From Sphingomonas sp. SUN039 (GTDB lineage: Bacteria; Pseudomonadota; Alphaproteobacteria; Sphingomonadales; Sphingomonadaceae), in NCBI RefSeq assembly GCF_024758725.1, contig NZ_CP096972.1, positions 974,001 through 1,038,000 of the forward strand: a stretch of 64,000 nt of DNA, written 5' to 3'. Shown here in pieces: positions 34,044 through 45,983 of this stretch. Every line of letters starts with the position of its first letter. Position 1 is the stretch's first letter. A program made the translations under genes and the position numbers. The notes under the pieces were generated by a model. That model did no database searches. It saw nothing but the letters and a program-made list of their open reading frames with translations, and was not told where the DNA came from.

Positions 34044-35345
34044 TTACCTTGCCAAATAGCGGGCGAAATCCTCGTCGGTCAGGCGCACGGTGACGGTGCG
34101 CTCGTCCCCTTCCCCGCTTTCGCGCTCTACGCTGCCGTGCGCGTGGAGCCAGGCAAGCGCGGCGCCGTCGTTGGCCGCGACCCGCAGGTCATGCGGCTTG
34201 CGCGCGGCGGTCAGAATGGCCGAGGCGCGCAACGACAGGGTATCGATCCCCTCCCCGTCGATTGCCGACAGCATGACCACGTCGTCGCGCCGCGCCGCTT
34301 CATTCGCGACGAAAGCGCGCGCGTCGTCGTCGAGCAGGTCGATCTTGTTCCACGCCTCGATCATCGGCGTCGCCGACGCATCGCCGAGAACCCCGAGATC
34401 GGTCAGCACCTGCACGACGTCCGCCGCCTGCGCCTCGCTGTCAGGGTGGGCGATGTCGCGGACATGGACGATGAGGTCGGCGGAAACGACCTCTTCGAGC
34501 GTGGCGCGGAAGGCGGCGACGAGTTGCGTCGGAAGGTCGGAGACGAATCCGACGGTGTCGCTCAGGATCGCCTTGCTGATACCTGGCAACGAGACTTCGC
34601 GCATCGTCGGGTCGAGGGTCGCGAACAACAGATCCTCGGCCATGACCTTCGCGCCGGTCATCCGGTTGAACAGCGTCGACTTGCCCGCATTGGTGTACCC
34701 CACGAGCGCGACCACCGGCCAGGGCGCGCGCCGCCGCCGGTCGCGGTGCAGGCCGCGGGTGCGGACGACCTGGTCGAGCTCTTTCTTCAGCTTTGCCATG
34801 CGGTCGCGGATCAGGCGGCGGTCGGCCTCGATCTGGGTTTCGCCGGGGCCGCCGAGAAAGCCGAAGCCGCCGCGCTGGCGTTCCAAGTGGGTCCAGCTCC
34901 GCACGAGCCGCCCCGCCTGATAGTCGAGATGCGCGAGTTCGACCTGCAATCGCCCCTCGGCACTCGCCGCGCGTTCGCCGAAGATTTCGAGGATCAGCCC
35001 GGTGCGGTCGATGACTTTCGTTTTGGTCTCGGTTTCGAGGTTCCGCTGCTGCACCGGGGTCAGCGCGCCATCGACGATGGTCAGTTCGGCCTCGACCGCT
35101 CTTCCCCGCGCGGCGATGGTTTCTACCTGCCCGCTGCCGAACAACGTCGCGGGTTTGGGATCGCGGACCTTGATCGCGACCCGGTCGACGACCTGGATGC
35201 CGATCGCCGCCGCAAGCCCCGCCGCCTCGTCGAGGCGTGCGTCGGCGTCGCGCGATGCGCCGGCACTCTGGCGGTCGGGATAGACCACCAGCGCCCGGGC
35301 GCCGCGCGAGACACCTTCTTCGCGCTGGAGCTGGAATTCGGCCAA
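34044..35345 (-). CDS. hflX: Ribosome-associated GTPase HflX
   Basis: This 433-residue protein has the HflX N-terminal domain (GGPGETQIE at 165-173 is a family signature) and a Ras-like GTPase domain with the P-loop GYTNAGKST (216-224), DTVGFVSDLP and NKIDLL. HflX splits stalled or hibernating ribosomes. It follows hfq directly on the minus strand, the usual hfq-hflX order, and ends the ntr-hfq-hflX operon. Confidence 0.96.
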   Translation of the reverse strand: MAEFQLQREEGVSRGARALVVYPDRQSAGASRDADARLDEAAGLAAAIGIQVVDRVAIKVRDPKPATLFGSGQVETIAARGRAVEAELTIVDGALTPVQQRNLETETKTKVIDRTGLILEIFGERAASAEGRLQVELAHLDYQAGRLVRSWTHLERQRGGFGFLGGPGETQIEADRRLIRDRMAKLKKELDQVVRTRGLHRDRRRRAPWPVVALVGYTNAGKSTLFNRMTGAKVMAEDLLFATLDPTMREVSLPGISKAILSDTVGFVSDLPTQLVAAFRATLEEVVSADLIVHVRDIAHPDSEAQAADVVQVLTDLGVLGDASATPMIEAWNKIDLLDDDARAFVANEAARRDDVVMLSAIDGEGIDTLSLRASAILTAARKPHDLRVAANDGAALAWLHAHGSVERESGEGDERTVTVRLTDEDFARYLAR

Positions 35346-35837
35346 TCAGTCCTCGCTGTCTTCGACCGTTTCCTCGGCGAGGTTCAGCGGGTGCGCGGGC
35401 TGCACCGTCGAGACGGCGTGCTTGTACACGAGCTGGACCATGCCGTCGCGCTGGAGCAGCATGCAGAACAGGTCATAGGCCGCAATCTCGCCCTGCAACA
35501 TCACCCCGTTGACGAGGAACATCGTCACCGGGTTGTTCTGGCGGCGCACGGCCGTCAGGAAAATGTCCTGCAATTGCTTGGGCTTGGCGTTGTCCTCGGC
35601 AAAGGCCGCCGCGACGGGGGCCAGATCGAGCGGGTTCGACGGCATCACGGTCGAAATCGCGTGCTTGTAGATCAGCTGCGACTGGCCGTCGCGGCGCAGC
35701 AGCACCGAAAAATTGTCGAACCAGGTGATGATGCCCTGCAGCTTGACGCCCTTGACGAGAAACATCGTCACCGGGGTCTTTGCCTTGCGGACCGAATTCA
35801 AGAACAAATCCTGAAGGTTATTGGGCTTTTCTGCCAT
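35346..35837 (-). CDS. hfq: RNA chaperone Hfq with two fused Sm domains
   Basis: This 163-residue protein is a tandem Hfq: residues 1 to about 75 ([24 protein letters not shown]) and about 85 to 150 ([24 protein letters not shown]) each form a complete Sm domain with the YKH nucleotide-binding motif. Hfq normally has 70 to 100 residues and forms hexamers; this one should form a trimer with six Sm units. Hfq mediates small RNA and mRNA pairing. A two-domain Hfq is, to my recollection, known from Novosphingobium. It lies between ntrX and hflX. Confidence 0.95.
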   Translation of the reverse strand: MAEKPNNLQDLFLNSVRKAKTPVTMFLVKGVKLQGIITWFDNFSVLLRRDGQSQLIYKHAISTVMPSNPLDLAPVAAAFAEDNAKPKQLQDIFLTAVRRQNNPVTMFLVNGVMLQGEIAAYDLFCMLLQRDGMVQLVYKHAVSTVQPAHPLNLAEETVEDSED

Positions 35838-35938
35838 GTCGTCAGACCTTTTGCTTTTGGCCCGCGTAGGCGGGCAGTTGCTCTTGGCGTTACGGAACGC
35901 AGCTCCAAGATAGCGCAGCCGTGCGGCGCTGCAAGCGG

Positions 35939-37314
<1,376 letters not shown>

Positions 37315-37315
<1 letters not shown>

Positions 37316-39510
37316 CAGGCTGCTGCCTCCGCAGGTTCGGATTCCATCGCGGCGAGTGCTGCGGTGTCGAAATCGATGGTCACGACGGTGCCGCCACCGT
37401 CGCGGTCGGCGAAGCGCATCGTCGCGAAATGCTCCTCGACGATCTTTTTGACGATGGCGAGGCCAAGCCCGGTCCCGCGCGCGCGGGTGGTCACATAGGG
37501 TTCGACAAGCCGCTCGCGGTCGGCCGGGAGGCCGATTCCGGTATCGCTGACCGACAGTTGGACGGCGTTGGGCGTTGTCGTGATCGTCAAAACGATCTCG
37601 CCACCCTCTTGCCCTTCGACAGCCTCGACCGCCTCGACCGCATTCTTGACGATGTTGGTCAGCGCCTGCCCGAGCTGGCGGCGGTCGCATATCAGGTCGG
37701 GGTGGATATCGGGCGCAACCATGCGGAACTTGATCGCGGGGTGCGCGACTTCATGCAGGAACAAGGTCTGGCGCGCGATATCGACGAGCGATTCCGGCCG
37801 GAACGACGGCTTCGGCATCCGCGCGAACGACGAGAATTCGTCGACCATCCGCCGCAGATCGCCGACCTGGCGGACGATGGTGTCGGTCAGTTTGGTAAAA
37901 GTGCCGGGATCGCTGGTGATTTCGGCACCATAGCGGCGCTTCAGCCGTTCGGCGGCAAGCTGGATCGGGGTCAGCGGGTTCTTGATCTCGTGCGCGATTC
38001 GCCGCGCGATATCGGACCAGGCGGCGCGGCGCTGGTCCGAGAGCTGCTGAGTCATGTCGTCGAAGGTCAGGACATGGCCGCTGTCGTCGCGCGCGACCTT
38101 CACCGCCAGCGTGCGCGTATCGCCGTCGCGGGCAAGTTCGATCACCGATTCGCGCTTGCCGCTGGCGATCAGCTCGGCGAGCTCGGGCGAGATGGCGGCA
38201 AGGGGCTGGCCGACAAGCGGCCCGTCCGCCGAGGACAGCAGCGCCGCCGCAGAGGCATTGGTCAGCCGGACTTCGCCCGTCTTGTCGATCGACACCACGC
38301 CCGCGCTGACTCCCGACAGCACGGCTTCGATCAGCGCACGGCGGCGGTCGATCTGGTCGTTGGCGGCGATCAGGTCGCCGGTCTGTTCCTGCAAGCGCCC
38401 GGTCATGCGGTTAAAGGCGGTCGCCAGGGTGCCGACCTCGTCGCGACTATGCGGCCCGGCGACACGTGCCGACAGGTCGCCGCCGGTGACGCGCCGCGCC
38501 GCATCCACCAGCGCGCCGACGGGCTGCACAAGGCGGTCGGCGACGCCGAGCGCGATCCACACCGCCGCGCCGACGATCAGCAGCGAGATGACGAGCAGCG
38601 CCGCGTTGAAGCGCAATTGCAAAGAGCGCGAGCGGGCAGAAAGTTCGCGGTAATCGGTGAGGACAGCGCGGGCGCGCTGTATTTGTTCGCTGTAACTCGG
38701 ATCGAAACGCGCGGCGTAGAGATAGTTGTCCGTTCCCATCGGTAGCCGCGTCAAAGCGCCAATGCCATTTTCGCTTGGCACGGTCACACTGGCAGCGCCC
38801 GCGCGCAGTTTTTGCAACATGACCGGCGTTATGAACTTGTTGAGATCGCGTGACCTTGGATCGAGCAGGACCAGCGCCTGGATGTCCCTGCCTGGGGCTG
38901 CATGAAAAATCATGCCTTCGGACATTTCGCGCTGGACGAGTTGTCCGCCGAAATTGCCGAGGAATTCGCGGCTATCGATAGGGAGATAGGTCAGGAAACG
39001 TGCCATGTCGCCTGCCATCGTCGTCGTGTTTGAAACAATGCGCGCCTGTTCGAAATCATAGCTCGATTGCACGACGCTGGCCGCGCCTTCGAGCGTTGCC
39101 TTGGCGCGGTCGGAGAACCAGAACTGCACCCCGACCTGAAATAGCAGCGAGGCGAAGACCACGACGAGCAGCGTGGGGATGCTCGCGACCAGCGAGAAGA
39201 TCGCGACAAGCCGCACATGCAGCCGCCCGTCGCCGCCGACAATGGACCGTGCCGCCCTGCCCTTGGCAATGCGGCGCCCGATCAGCACGAGCAGCGCGAT
39301 GGCGGGAATGAGATTGCCGAGCAGCAACGCGGCAACCACCGGTGGGGTCAACAGGCGCTGGGTATCCGTGCCGGTCAGTGTGGCCCAGGTAATAAGCGCC
39401 ATCGCCACCGACAGCGAGAAGGTGCCGATCTCAACGAACGGCACCCAGCGGCGCCGACGCAGCCACAGCGCGGTTCGGATCCGGATCTGGCGAAGGGGAG
39501 ACGCCGTCAT
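37315..39510 (-). CDS. ntrY: Sensor histidine kinase NtrY
   Basis: This 731-residue membrane kinase has several N-terminal membrane helices, a periplasmic loop, a second helix block, a HAMP-like linker (ADRLVQPVGALVDAARRVTGGDLSARV), a PAS region and the kinase core with the phosphorylated histidine in [12 protein letters not shown], plus N-box and G-box (DTGIGLP, GTGLGLAI). It senses nitrogen or redox state and phosphorylates NtrX. The ATG at 39510 (MTASPLRQ) is the chosen start. It overlaps ntrX by one base and lies 68 bases downstream of ntrC. Confidence 0.93.
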
Positions 39511-39578
39511 TGTTGCCGCAATACAACAATGCCGTGGCATTTCAAGCACAGCTGCGGCGGGGTCACCCGTGGCTGCGC

Positions 39579-41003
39579 CTAGTCGCGGCTGCGGCGGCCG
39601 GGTTCGATGCCGAGTTCGGTCAATCGCTTGCGCAGCGTATTGCGGTTGATACCAAGCAACTCGGCGGCGCGGAGCTGGTTCCCCTTCACTGCCGCGAGGG
39701 TTGCGCGGAACAGCGGGCGTTCGACGTCGGCGAGAACGCGATCATAGAGTCCCGGTGGCGGCAGGGCGTCGCCGAAGCCGACGAAATAGCGCGCGAGGTG
39801 GAGGTCGAGGGCATCGGAAAGGGTCTCGGCGACCAGGGCGCGTTCCGGAACGGCAGAACCGAGTTGCGCGTCGATCAGCGCGGCGGGCACGACCGGATCG
39901 CGGCTGATCGCGGCCAGCCGCCGCATGAGGTTGTCGAGTTCGCGGACATTACCCGGCCAGCCGTGCGCGCGCAGGCGGCCTTCAGCATCGCCCGACAGGC
40001 GGCGACGCGGCAGCCCGTCGGCCGCCGCGCGCTCGAGGAATGAATTGGCGAGCAGCAGGATGTCGTCGCCGCGCTCGCGCAACGGCGGCAGCGGAATGGG
40101 CACGACGTTGAGGCGGTAGTAGAGGTCTTCGCGGAACTGCCCCGCCTCGATCAGCGCGGGCAGATTCTGGTGCGTGGCGGCAACGATGCGGACGTCGACG
40201 CTGACCGTGCGCCCGCCGACGGTGGTGAACGCGTTCGATTGAAGCACGCGCAACAGTCGCGTCTGCGCCTCCATCGGCATGTCGCCGATTTCGTCGAGGA
40301 ACAATGTGCCGCCATTGGCTTCCTCGAACCGCCCGGTTGCGCGCGCATTGGCGCCGGTGAACGCGCCGCGTTCGTGGCCGAACAATTCGGCCTCGATCAG
40401 CTCGCGCGGGATCGCGGCCATGTTAACCGGCACGAACGGCTTTTTGCGCCGTCCGCCCATGTCATGGATCGCGCGGGCGACAAGTTCCTTGCCCGTGCCC
40501 GATTCGCCGAGCACCAGCACGCTCAAATCGTTGCCGACGACGCGCGCGATCATCCGGTAGACGTCCTGCATCGGCGGCGAGCGCCCGATGAGGGGCAGCG
40601 CCGCGTCGGATTCGGCAAGGTCGCCCTCCCCGCTGCCGGCGCGCGCCAGCCCGCTGCGGACGGCCTGCGTCAGCGCATCGAGATCGAACGGTTTGGGCAG
40701 ATAGTCGAACGCGCCCTGCTCGGTCGCGCGCACCGCCGTGCTCAGCGTATTCTGCGCCGACAGCACGATCACCGGCAGCTCGTGATGCTTCGCCAATATG
40801 TCGGGAACGACGTCCAACCCGTTGCCATCGGGCAGAATAACATCGGTAATCAGCAGATCGGGGGTGAACTTCTCGAGCGCCGCTGCCTGCGCGGCGAGGC
40901 TGCCGACCGCCTGCACATTATAGCCCTCGCGGCGCAATGCCTCGCCCACGACCGTGCGGATCGCGGCGTCGTCATCGACAACCAGGATGCGTGCGCCCCT
41001 CAT
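39579..41003 (-). CDS. ntrC: Nitrogen regulation response regulator NtrC
   Basis: This 474-residue sigma-54 activator has a receiver domain with Asp54 ([11 protein letters not shown]), an AAA+ domain with Walker A GESGTGKE and the intact sigma-54 contact loop GAFTGA ([13 protein letters not shown]), and a C-terminal Fis helix-turn-helix ([19 protein letters not shown]). It activates nitrogen-assimilation promoters when phosphorylated by NtrB. Its start overlaps the ntrB stop by four bases. Confidence 0.96.
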   Translation of the reverse strand: MRGARILVVDDDAAIRTVVGEALRREGYNVQAVGSLAAQAAALEKFTPDLLITDVILPDGNGLDVVPDILAKHHELPVIVLSAQNTLSTAVRATEQGAFDYLPKPFDLDALTQAVRSGLARAGSGEGDLAESDAALPLIGRSPPMQDVYRMIARVVGNDLSVLVLGESGTGKELVARAIHDMGGRRKKPFVPVNMAAIPRELIEAELFGHERGAFTGANARATGRFEEANGGTLFLDEIGDMPMEAQTRLLRVLQSNAFTTVGGRTVSVDVRIVAATHQNLPALIEAGQFREDLYYRLNVVPIPLPPLRERGDDILLLANSFLERAAADGLPRRRLSGDAEGRLRAHGWPGNVRELDNLMRRLAAISRDPVVPAALIDAQLGSAVPERALVAETLSDALDLHLARYFVGFGDALPPPGLYDRVLADVERPLFRATLAAVKGNQLRAAELLGINRNTLRKRLTELGIEPGRRSRD

Positions 41004-42097
41004 GCCGCTCTCGGCAAAAGGATACGGAACACCGATTTCGCCGGGCTGCCGTCGCGGGCGAACTGGACGATGCCGCCATTGTCGCGGACAAGCTTGTCGA
41101 CCAGCGCCAGCCCGAGGCCGCGCCCCGAGGATTTCGACGAAACAAAGGGTTCGAACAAATGATCGACGATTTCATCCGGCGGGCCGGGGCCGTCATCGAC
41201 AATCCCGACTTCGATCGGCAGCGCGCGGCGCTCGCTACCGCCGCCGACCGAAACCCCGTGGCGATAGCGCGTGGTCAGCGTGACGGTGCCGCGCTGTCCC
41301 TCAGGCACGGCTTCGGCAGAATTCTTGATCAGGTTGAGCAGCACTTGAACGAGCGAATCCCTGTGGACGAAAACCGGCGGCAGCGACGGATCATAGGCGT
41401 CGTGGATATCGATGCGGTCGCCGAACCCCGCCGCCGCGACCGCGCGGGCGTGTTCGAGGATCGCGTACAGGTTCTGCGCACTGCGTTCGACCGGTCGGCT
41501 GTCGGTAAAGGCCTCCATCCGGTCGATCAGGCCCGTCACGCGGTCGACCTCGTCGCGGATCAGGCGGGTCAGGTCGGCCCCCTCCCCGCCCGCGTGGCGT
41601 TCGAGCAGTTGCGCGGCGCCGCGGATGCCCGACAGCGGGTTCTTGATCTCGTGCGCGAGCATCGCCGCCGCGCCGATGGCCGAACGGCTGCGGTCGCGCC
41701 GGTCGAACTGCTGGCCCATGGCTTGGGCAGCGGTGGCACTTTGCAGGGTGACCAGCCGCCACCCCGGATGGTCGGTGAGCGGCGTCGCATGGAAATCCGC
41801 GCGCAGCCGCACCCCGCGCGCGGTTTCGAGCTGGCAATCATAGGCGGCGAAGACCGATTCCTCGCGCAGCCCGTCATAGCAGGACGGCGGCACCCGCAGG
41901 ACGATGCCGAGCGGCTTGTGCAGCAGGTGCGCGGCGCTGGCGTTGAGCAGCATTTCCGCCGCCGCATTGACGCTGGCGATGCACCCTTCCCCGTCGAGCA
42001 CGAGCAAGGCGGTAGGCAGCGCCGCGACCAGCGCCTCGGCCGAAGGCGGGCCGACAAGGCTCACGCGCGGGGTCAGGCCGCTGCGCGCGAGCGCCAC
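41000..42097 (-). CDS. ntrB: Nitrogen sensor kinase NtrB
   Basis: This 365-residue cytoplasmic kinase has an N-terminal PAS domain, the phospho-accepting His149 in [15 protein letters not shown], and the ATP-binding N box ([10 protein letters not shown]) and G boxes ([15 protein letters not shown]). It controls NtrC according to nitrogen status, usually via PII protein. The start lies inside the end of dusB (25-base overlap), showing co-transcription. Confidence 0.95.
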   Translation of the reverse strand: MALARSGLTPRVSLVGPPSAEALVAALPTALLVLDGEGCIASVNAAAEMLLNASAAHLLHKPLGIVLRVPPSCYDGLREESVFAAYDCQLETARGVRLRADFHATPLTDHPGWRLVTLQSATAAQAMGQQFDRRDRSRSAIGAAAMLAHEIKNPLSGIRGAAQLLERHAGGEGADLTRLIRDEVDRVTGLIDRMEAFTDSRPVERSAQNLYAILEHARAVAAAGFGDRIDIHDAYDPSLPPVFVHRDSLVQVLLNLIKNSAEAVPEGQRGTVTLTTRYRHGVSVGGGSERRALPIEVGIVDDGPGPPDEIVDHLFEPFVSSKSSGRGLGLALVDKLVRDNGGIVQFARDGSPAKSVFRILLPRAA

Positions 42098-43071
42098 GGC
42101 GCATAAAACTGGTCGAGCATCGACAACACGGTTTTCGGATCGGGAATGCGGTTCACGTCGTTGCGGAACTCCGCCGAACCGTGCAGCCCCTTGGTGTACC
42201 AGCCGATGTGCTTGCGCGCCATGTTGACACCGGTCATCTCGCCATAGTGATCGAGCATCATCGCGTAATGCTCGATAATCAGGTGATATTGTTCCTCGAT
42301 ACTCGGCTCGGCGACGCGCCGCCCGTCGGTGAGGAACGCCATCGTCTGCGCGAGCAGCCAGGGGCGTCCGTACGCCCCGCGCCCGATCATCACCCCGTCC
42401 GCGCCCGACTGGTCGAGCGCGGTCACCGCGTCTTCGGGCGAGCAGATATCGCCGTTGACGATGACGGGAATGCCGACCGCGTCCTTCACCCGGCGCACGA
42501 AAGCCCAGTCGGCGCTGTCACGGTACATCTGGTTGCGGGTGCGACCGTGGACGGTGATGAGCTTCGCGCCCAGATCCTCGGCGATATGCGCGAGTTCGGG
42601 CGCGTTGAGCCGCGTGTGGTCCCACCCCATCCGCATCTTGACCGTCACCGGCACATCGACCGCCTTCACCGTCGCGTCGATCAGCGAGGCGGCAAGCGGC
42701 AAGTCGCGCATCAGCGCCGACCCCGCGTCGCCGTTGACGACCTTCTTCACCGGGCAGCCCATGTTGATGTCGATGATCGCCGCGCCGCGATCGGCATTCA
42801 GCTTTGCCGCCTCGGCCATCTCGTACGGGGTGCAGCCAGCGAGTTGCATCGACACCGGCTCCTCGGTCGCATGCCACGCCGCCTTTTGCAGCGACTGCCG
42901 CGTCTCGCGGATCATCGCCTGCGACGCGATCATCTCGGTGACGTTAAGGCCGGACCCGAACCGCCGCACGATCCTGCGGAACGGCATGTCGGTGACGCCC
43001 GTCATCGGCGCGAGGATGACCGGCGTCTCGATACGGATCGGGCCGATGTTGATGGGGCGGAGGGGGGTCAT
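42073..43071 (-). CDS. dusB: tRNA-dihydrouridine synthase (DusB-type)
   Basis: This 332-residue FMN TIM-barrel enzyme reduces uridine to dihydrouridine in tRNA D-loops. [26 protein letters not shown] and [11 protein letters not shown] are family motifs, with a catalytic cysteine expected in the GCTPYEM/MGCP area. I take the ATG at 43071 ([10 protein letters not shown]). In many alphaproteobacteria this gene (nifR3) opens the ntr operon, as here. It is the first gene of the seven-gene minus-strand run to hflX. Confidence 0.95.
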   Translation of the reverse strand: MTPLRPINIGPIRIETPVILAPMTGVTDMPFRRIVRRFGSGLNVTEMIASQAMIRETRQSLQKAAWHATEEPVSMQLAGCTPYEMAEAAKLNADRGAAIIDINMGCPVKKVVNGDAGSALMRDLPLAASLIDATVKAVDVPVTVKMRMGWDHTRLNAPELAHIAEDLGAKLITVHGRTRNQMYRDSADWAFVRRVKDAVGIPVIVNGDICSPEDAVTALDQSGADGVMIGRGAYGRPWLLAQTMAFLTDGRRVAEPSIEEQYHLIIEHYAMMLDHYGEMTGVNMARKHIGWYTKGLHGSAEFRNDVNRIPDPKTVLSMLDQFYAPWRSRAAA

Positions 43072-43143
43072 GGGGATGCTGCCTGTTTTTTGGGCAGTAG
43101 CTGAGGTGGGGCGTGGGGGCAAGGGTCGGGGCCTCCAGAGCCG

Positions 43144-44415
43144 TCAATCCACCCAGTTGAAGTCCTGCGGCATACCATCCCAAGGAGTGAAGAGGCGTCG
43201 ACCATCCCAATAGTGAACGCGACCTTCGTTTTGTTTGCGTCGAACGCGCCAAACACATTGCGCTGTGAGCATAGGCAATGCGGTTTGATCCATAACGGGA
43301 ACCTCAGTGCCGATTTGCCCGTAACCGTCGTCGGAGACAGTGAACTTGGGCAGCGACATCAGTAACGCCGCGTACTTTGTCTCCTTTAGGACGAGGGCAA
43401 AGTCGTTGATTGTAACATTGTAGCCCCATCTTGCGTGCACGATACGCGGGTCTTTCCTGCCGCCAATTTCATGCAACATGCGCTCAAGATGTTGTGGCGA
43501 TACAAGGATCGACTTGTCCGCAATGATACCGTCAGAGGCCTGTTTGCACCATGTGATGACATCATGCGTCACGCTCAACTGCATTGATCCTGAGGTTCGG
43601 CCAGCGAAATTATGGGCGACTGGCAAATAAGCTGAGGTAGTGACGAATAATGTTCGATCCGCCCCCTCTACATTGGCCACGCCATGCAACGCCGCCACAG
43701 CTTCGAGGCCAATCTTTCGATTAGGTGCATACTTTTTTGCTTGGACAAGCGTCAGGAGATCACCCAGCGGGTCGCGCTGTAACAATCGAATGTCCACACC
43801 GCCATCGCCTGAACCGGGACCGAGTTCGGTCTCGAATCCTTGGGCCTGAAAGATCCGTGCCAGCAACTTTTCGTACTCGCGCCAGGATAGACGATGCAGG
43901 TCTTCTGGTCGCCCAGCAAAGTGGCTATAAAGCTCTTCGTAAACGTCGCCGAAATCAGGTTCGAGCAAGCCGCATATCCATTGCCACCGGAAGTAGCTGT
44001 CATATGCGACCGCTAGAGGACCGTCTTCTTCAGCGTAAATGTGGACCGTGTGGGCATTGTAAGACTCATGCCAGAAGCCGTGGTTCCGCACGAGCTGGTC
44101 GAATTGCTCGTACAGCTCTGCGTCGTCTTCGACCACGCGCAGAAGGTCGCCATCCGAAATCAGGATGGTGACAACTGCAGGGCTGCCCGGTTCAGCATCG
44201 ACATGCTCAGCAAAGGTCTTGAAAAGGGAATCGTACCAAAGCTGGTGAGATTGTGCCCATGTCTGGATTGCTTGCTGTAGGTCGAAAATCTTACCGGCAA
44301 GGTAGTCATCGGTGTGTTGAAGCTCGACCATCAATGCGTTCCGTGATCCTTTGCGTTTATACGATAGACGCATTGCAGCCAGTCGATCCACGCATACTAG
44401 TATGAACGGGACCAT
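43144..44415 (-). CDS. Mrr-like (PD-(D/E)XK) restriction-type endonuclease
   Basis: This protein of up to 423 residues has a central domain (about residues 175-290) with GFETELGPGSGDGGVDIRL and LTLVQAKKY, which matches the D-(Q/E)xK metal site of the Mrr/PD-(D/E)XK family. The rest (about 170 N-terminal and 130 C-terminal residues) is not recognised and may bind DNA or another trigger. No methylase or partner gene lies nearby, so it could be a solitary anti-phage or modification-dependent nuclease. Its base composition is visibly lower in GC than its neighbours, suggesting transfer. Start codons at 44415, 44373 and 44331 are all possible; none has a clear ribosome site. Confidence 0.7.
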   Translation of the reverse strand: MVPFILVCVDRLAAMRLSYKRKGSRNALMVELQHTDDYLAGKIFDLQQAIQTWAQSHQLWYDSLFKTFAEHVDAEPGSPAVVTILISDGDLLRVVEDDAELYEQFDQLVRNHGFWHESYNAHTVHIYAEEDGPLAVAYDSYFRWQWICGLLEPDFGDVYEELYSHFAGRPEDLHRLSWREYEKLLARIFQAQGFETELGPGSGDGGVDIRLLQRDPLGDLLTLVQAKKYAPNRKIGLEAVAALHGVANVEGADRTLFVTTSAYLPVAHNFAGRTSGSMQLSVTHDVITWCKQASDGIIADKSILVSPQHLERMLHEIGGRKDPRIVHARWGYNVTINDFALVLKETKYAALLMSLPKFTVSDDGYGQIGTEVPVMDQTALPMLTAQCVWRVRRKQNEGRVHYWDGRRLFTPWDGMPQDFNWVD

Positions 44416-44575
44416 GCGGGGGGAAGTTGCCCAAGCTGCATGTCCAGTACGGTGGCGTGCCGGTGGTAGCTCGGGCCGTAGCGGCGTTCGGCACGCTACG
44501 TCGATAGAAAGCCATCGACCCTAGCAGCGCTTACCAGCAACCTGTATATGGCGAGCCAACTGGTTAGGAAGCGCA

Positions 44576-44785
44576 ATGAGCACGGTTAGACCGGTCGATG
44601 CCGCAGAGGGCGGCGGATCGGTCGCAATAAACCCGCAGGGCAACAAGGCCACGCAGTTCGCCTCGGTCGAGAAGCGCCGCGCGGTCGATATCGACAGTCT
44701 TCGCGCCCTGACGTCCGCGATGCCGCGCCAGAAAGAAAGCGCGCAGGCGTTCGTCCGGGCGATGCGCGACGGCGACCGCTATTGA
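44576..44785 (+). CDS. Small hypothetical protein (69 residues)
   Basis: This short frame opens with ATG at 44576 after a good AGGAAG ribosome binding site. The product is polar and charged (MSTVRPVDAAEG, ending FVRAMRDGDRY), has no signal or membrane helix, and matches no family I know. The codon use looks like a real gene of the host. It lies 52 bases before ispDF on the same strand, so the two may share a transcript. A small inverted repeat (GTCGAT 44500-44505 with ATCGAC 44514-44519) lies upstream. Its role is unknown. Confidence 0.55.
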   Translation: MSTVRPVDAAEGGGSVAINPQGNKATQFASVEKRRAVDIDSLRALTSAMPRQKESAQAFVRAMRDGDRY

Positions 44786-44837
44786 TGCATTACCTCGACA
44801 CGTCGCGCGCGCTCGGTGTCATGACGCGAGCCGTCGC

Positions 44838-45983
44838 GTGACCGATACCGCCGTCCTGATCGTTGCTGCCGGACGCGGGGAGCGTGCGGGTGGGGCGGTG
44901 CCCAAGCAATTTGCCTTGCTCGGCGGGGCGGCGGTGGTGGCGCGGGCGGTGGGGGCGTTCGGGGACTTGCCGGTGTTTGTTGTGATCGGGGCGGGTCAGG
45001 AGGAGGCGCTGGCCTCTGCATTGGGCGGGCGTAGCGTCGCGGGTGTCGTGACCGGGGGGGCGAGCCGCCAGGAGTCGGTCCGCAATGGCCTGTCCGCGAT
45101 TGCGGCGGCGGGCGGCGCGAGCCGCGTGCTGGTGCACGATGCGGCGCGGCCGTTGTTGCCGCGCGCGGTGCTGGAAGCGTTGATGGCGGCGCTCGAGACG
45201 CATGACGCGGCGGTGCCGGTGCTGGCGGTGGCGGATACGCTTGCGCGCGGCGACGATATGCTCGGCGATACCGTGCCGCGCGACGCGCTTTACCGCGTGC
45301 AGACCCCGCAGGCGTTCCGCTGGGATGCCCTCATGACGTCGCTCGACCGCTGGACCGGCGGCGATGCGACCGACGAGGCGCAGGTGGTTCGGGCTTGCGG
45401 TTTCGGCGTGGCGATGGTTCGGGGGGATGCGATGCTCGACAAGATCACCCACCCGCAAGACTTTGCGCGCGCCGAGGCGATGCTGGCGAGCCGCATGATC
45501 TCGCGTTCGGCCACTGGCTACGACGTCCACCGGCTGGCCGAGGGCGAGGAATTGTGGCTCGGGGGTGTGAAGATCGAGCATACCCACGGGCTGTCGGGGC
45601 ATTCGGACGCCGATGTCGCGCTCCACGCGATCACCGATGCGGTGCTCGGGTGTATCGGCGCAGGCGATATCGGCAGCCATTTTCCGCCGAGCGACGCGCA
45701 GTGGCGGGGGGCGTCGTCCGACCGGTTTCTCGCCCATGCCGCGTCGCTGGTCGCGGCGCGCGGCGGGATCATCGATTTCGTCGACCTGACCCTGATCTGC
45801 GAAGCGCCGAAGATCGGGCCGCACCGCGAGGCGATACGCGCGCGCGTTGCCGATATCTTGCAGGTGCCGCCGCGCCGCATTAGTATCAAGGCAACGACGA
45901 CCGAGCGACTGGGCTTTACGGGGCGTGGCGAGGGGATCGCCGCACAGGCCATCGCGACGGTTCGTGTTCCGGAGGATATGTGA
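44838..45983 (+). CDS. ispDF: Bifunctional IspD/IspF (MEP pathway)
   Basis: This 381-residue protein fuses two enzymes of isoprenoid synthesis. Residues 1 to about 222 are the cytidylyltransferase IspD (VAAGRGERAGG, PKQF, HDAARP), and about 226 to 381 are the MECDP synthase IspF (TGYDVHRL, GHSDADVALHAITDA). IspE, which acts between them, is elsewhere. Fusion is common in alphaproteobacteria. Translation starts at GTG 44838. The stop overlaps the GTG of pncC. Confidence 0.95.
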   Translation: MTDTAVLIVAAGRGERAGGAVPKQFALLGGAAVVARAVGAFGDLPVFVVIGAGQEEALASALGGRSVAGVVTGGASRQESVRNGLSAIAAAGGASRVLVHDAARPLLPRAVLEALMAALETHDAAVPVLAVADTLARGDDMLGDTVPRDALYRVQTPQAFRWDALMTSLDRWTGGDATDEAQVVRACGFGVAMVRGDAMLDKITHPQDFARAEAMLASRMISRSATGYDVHRLAEGEELWLGGVKIEHTHGLSGHSDADVALHAITDAVLGCIGAGDIGSHFPPSDAQWRGASSDRFLAHAASLVAARGGIIDFVDLTLICEAPKIGPHREAIRARVADILQVPPRRISIKATTTERLGFTGRGEGIAAQAIATVRVPEDM

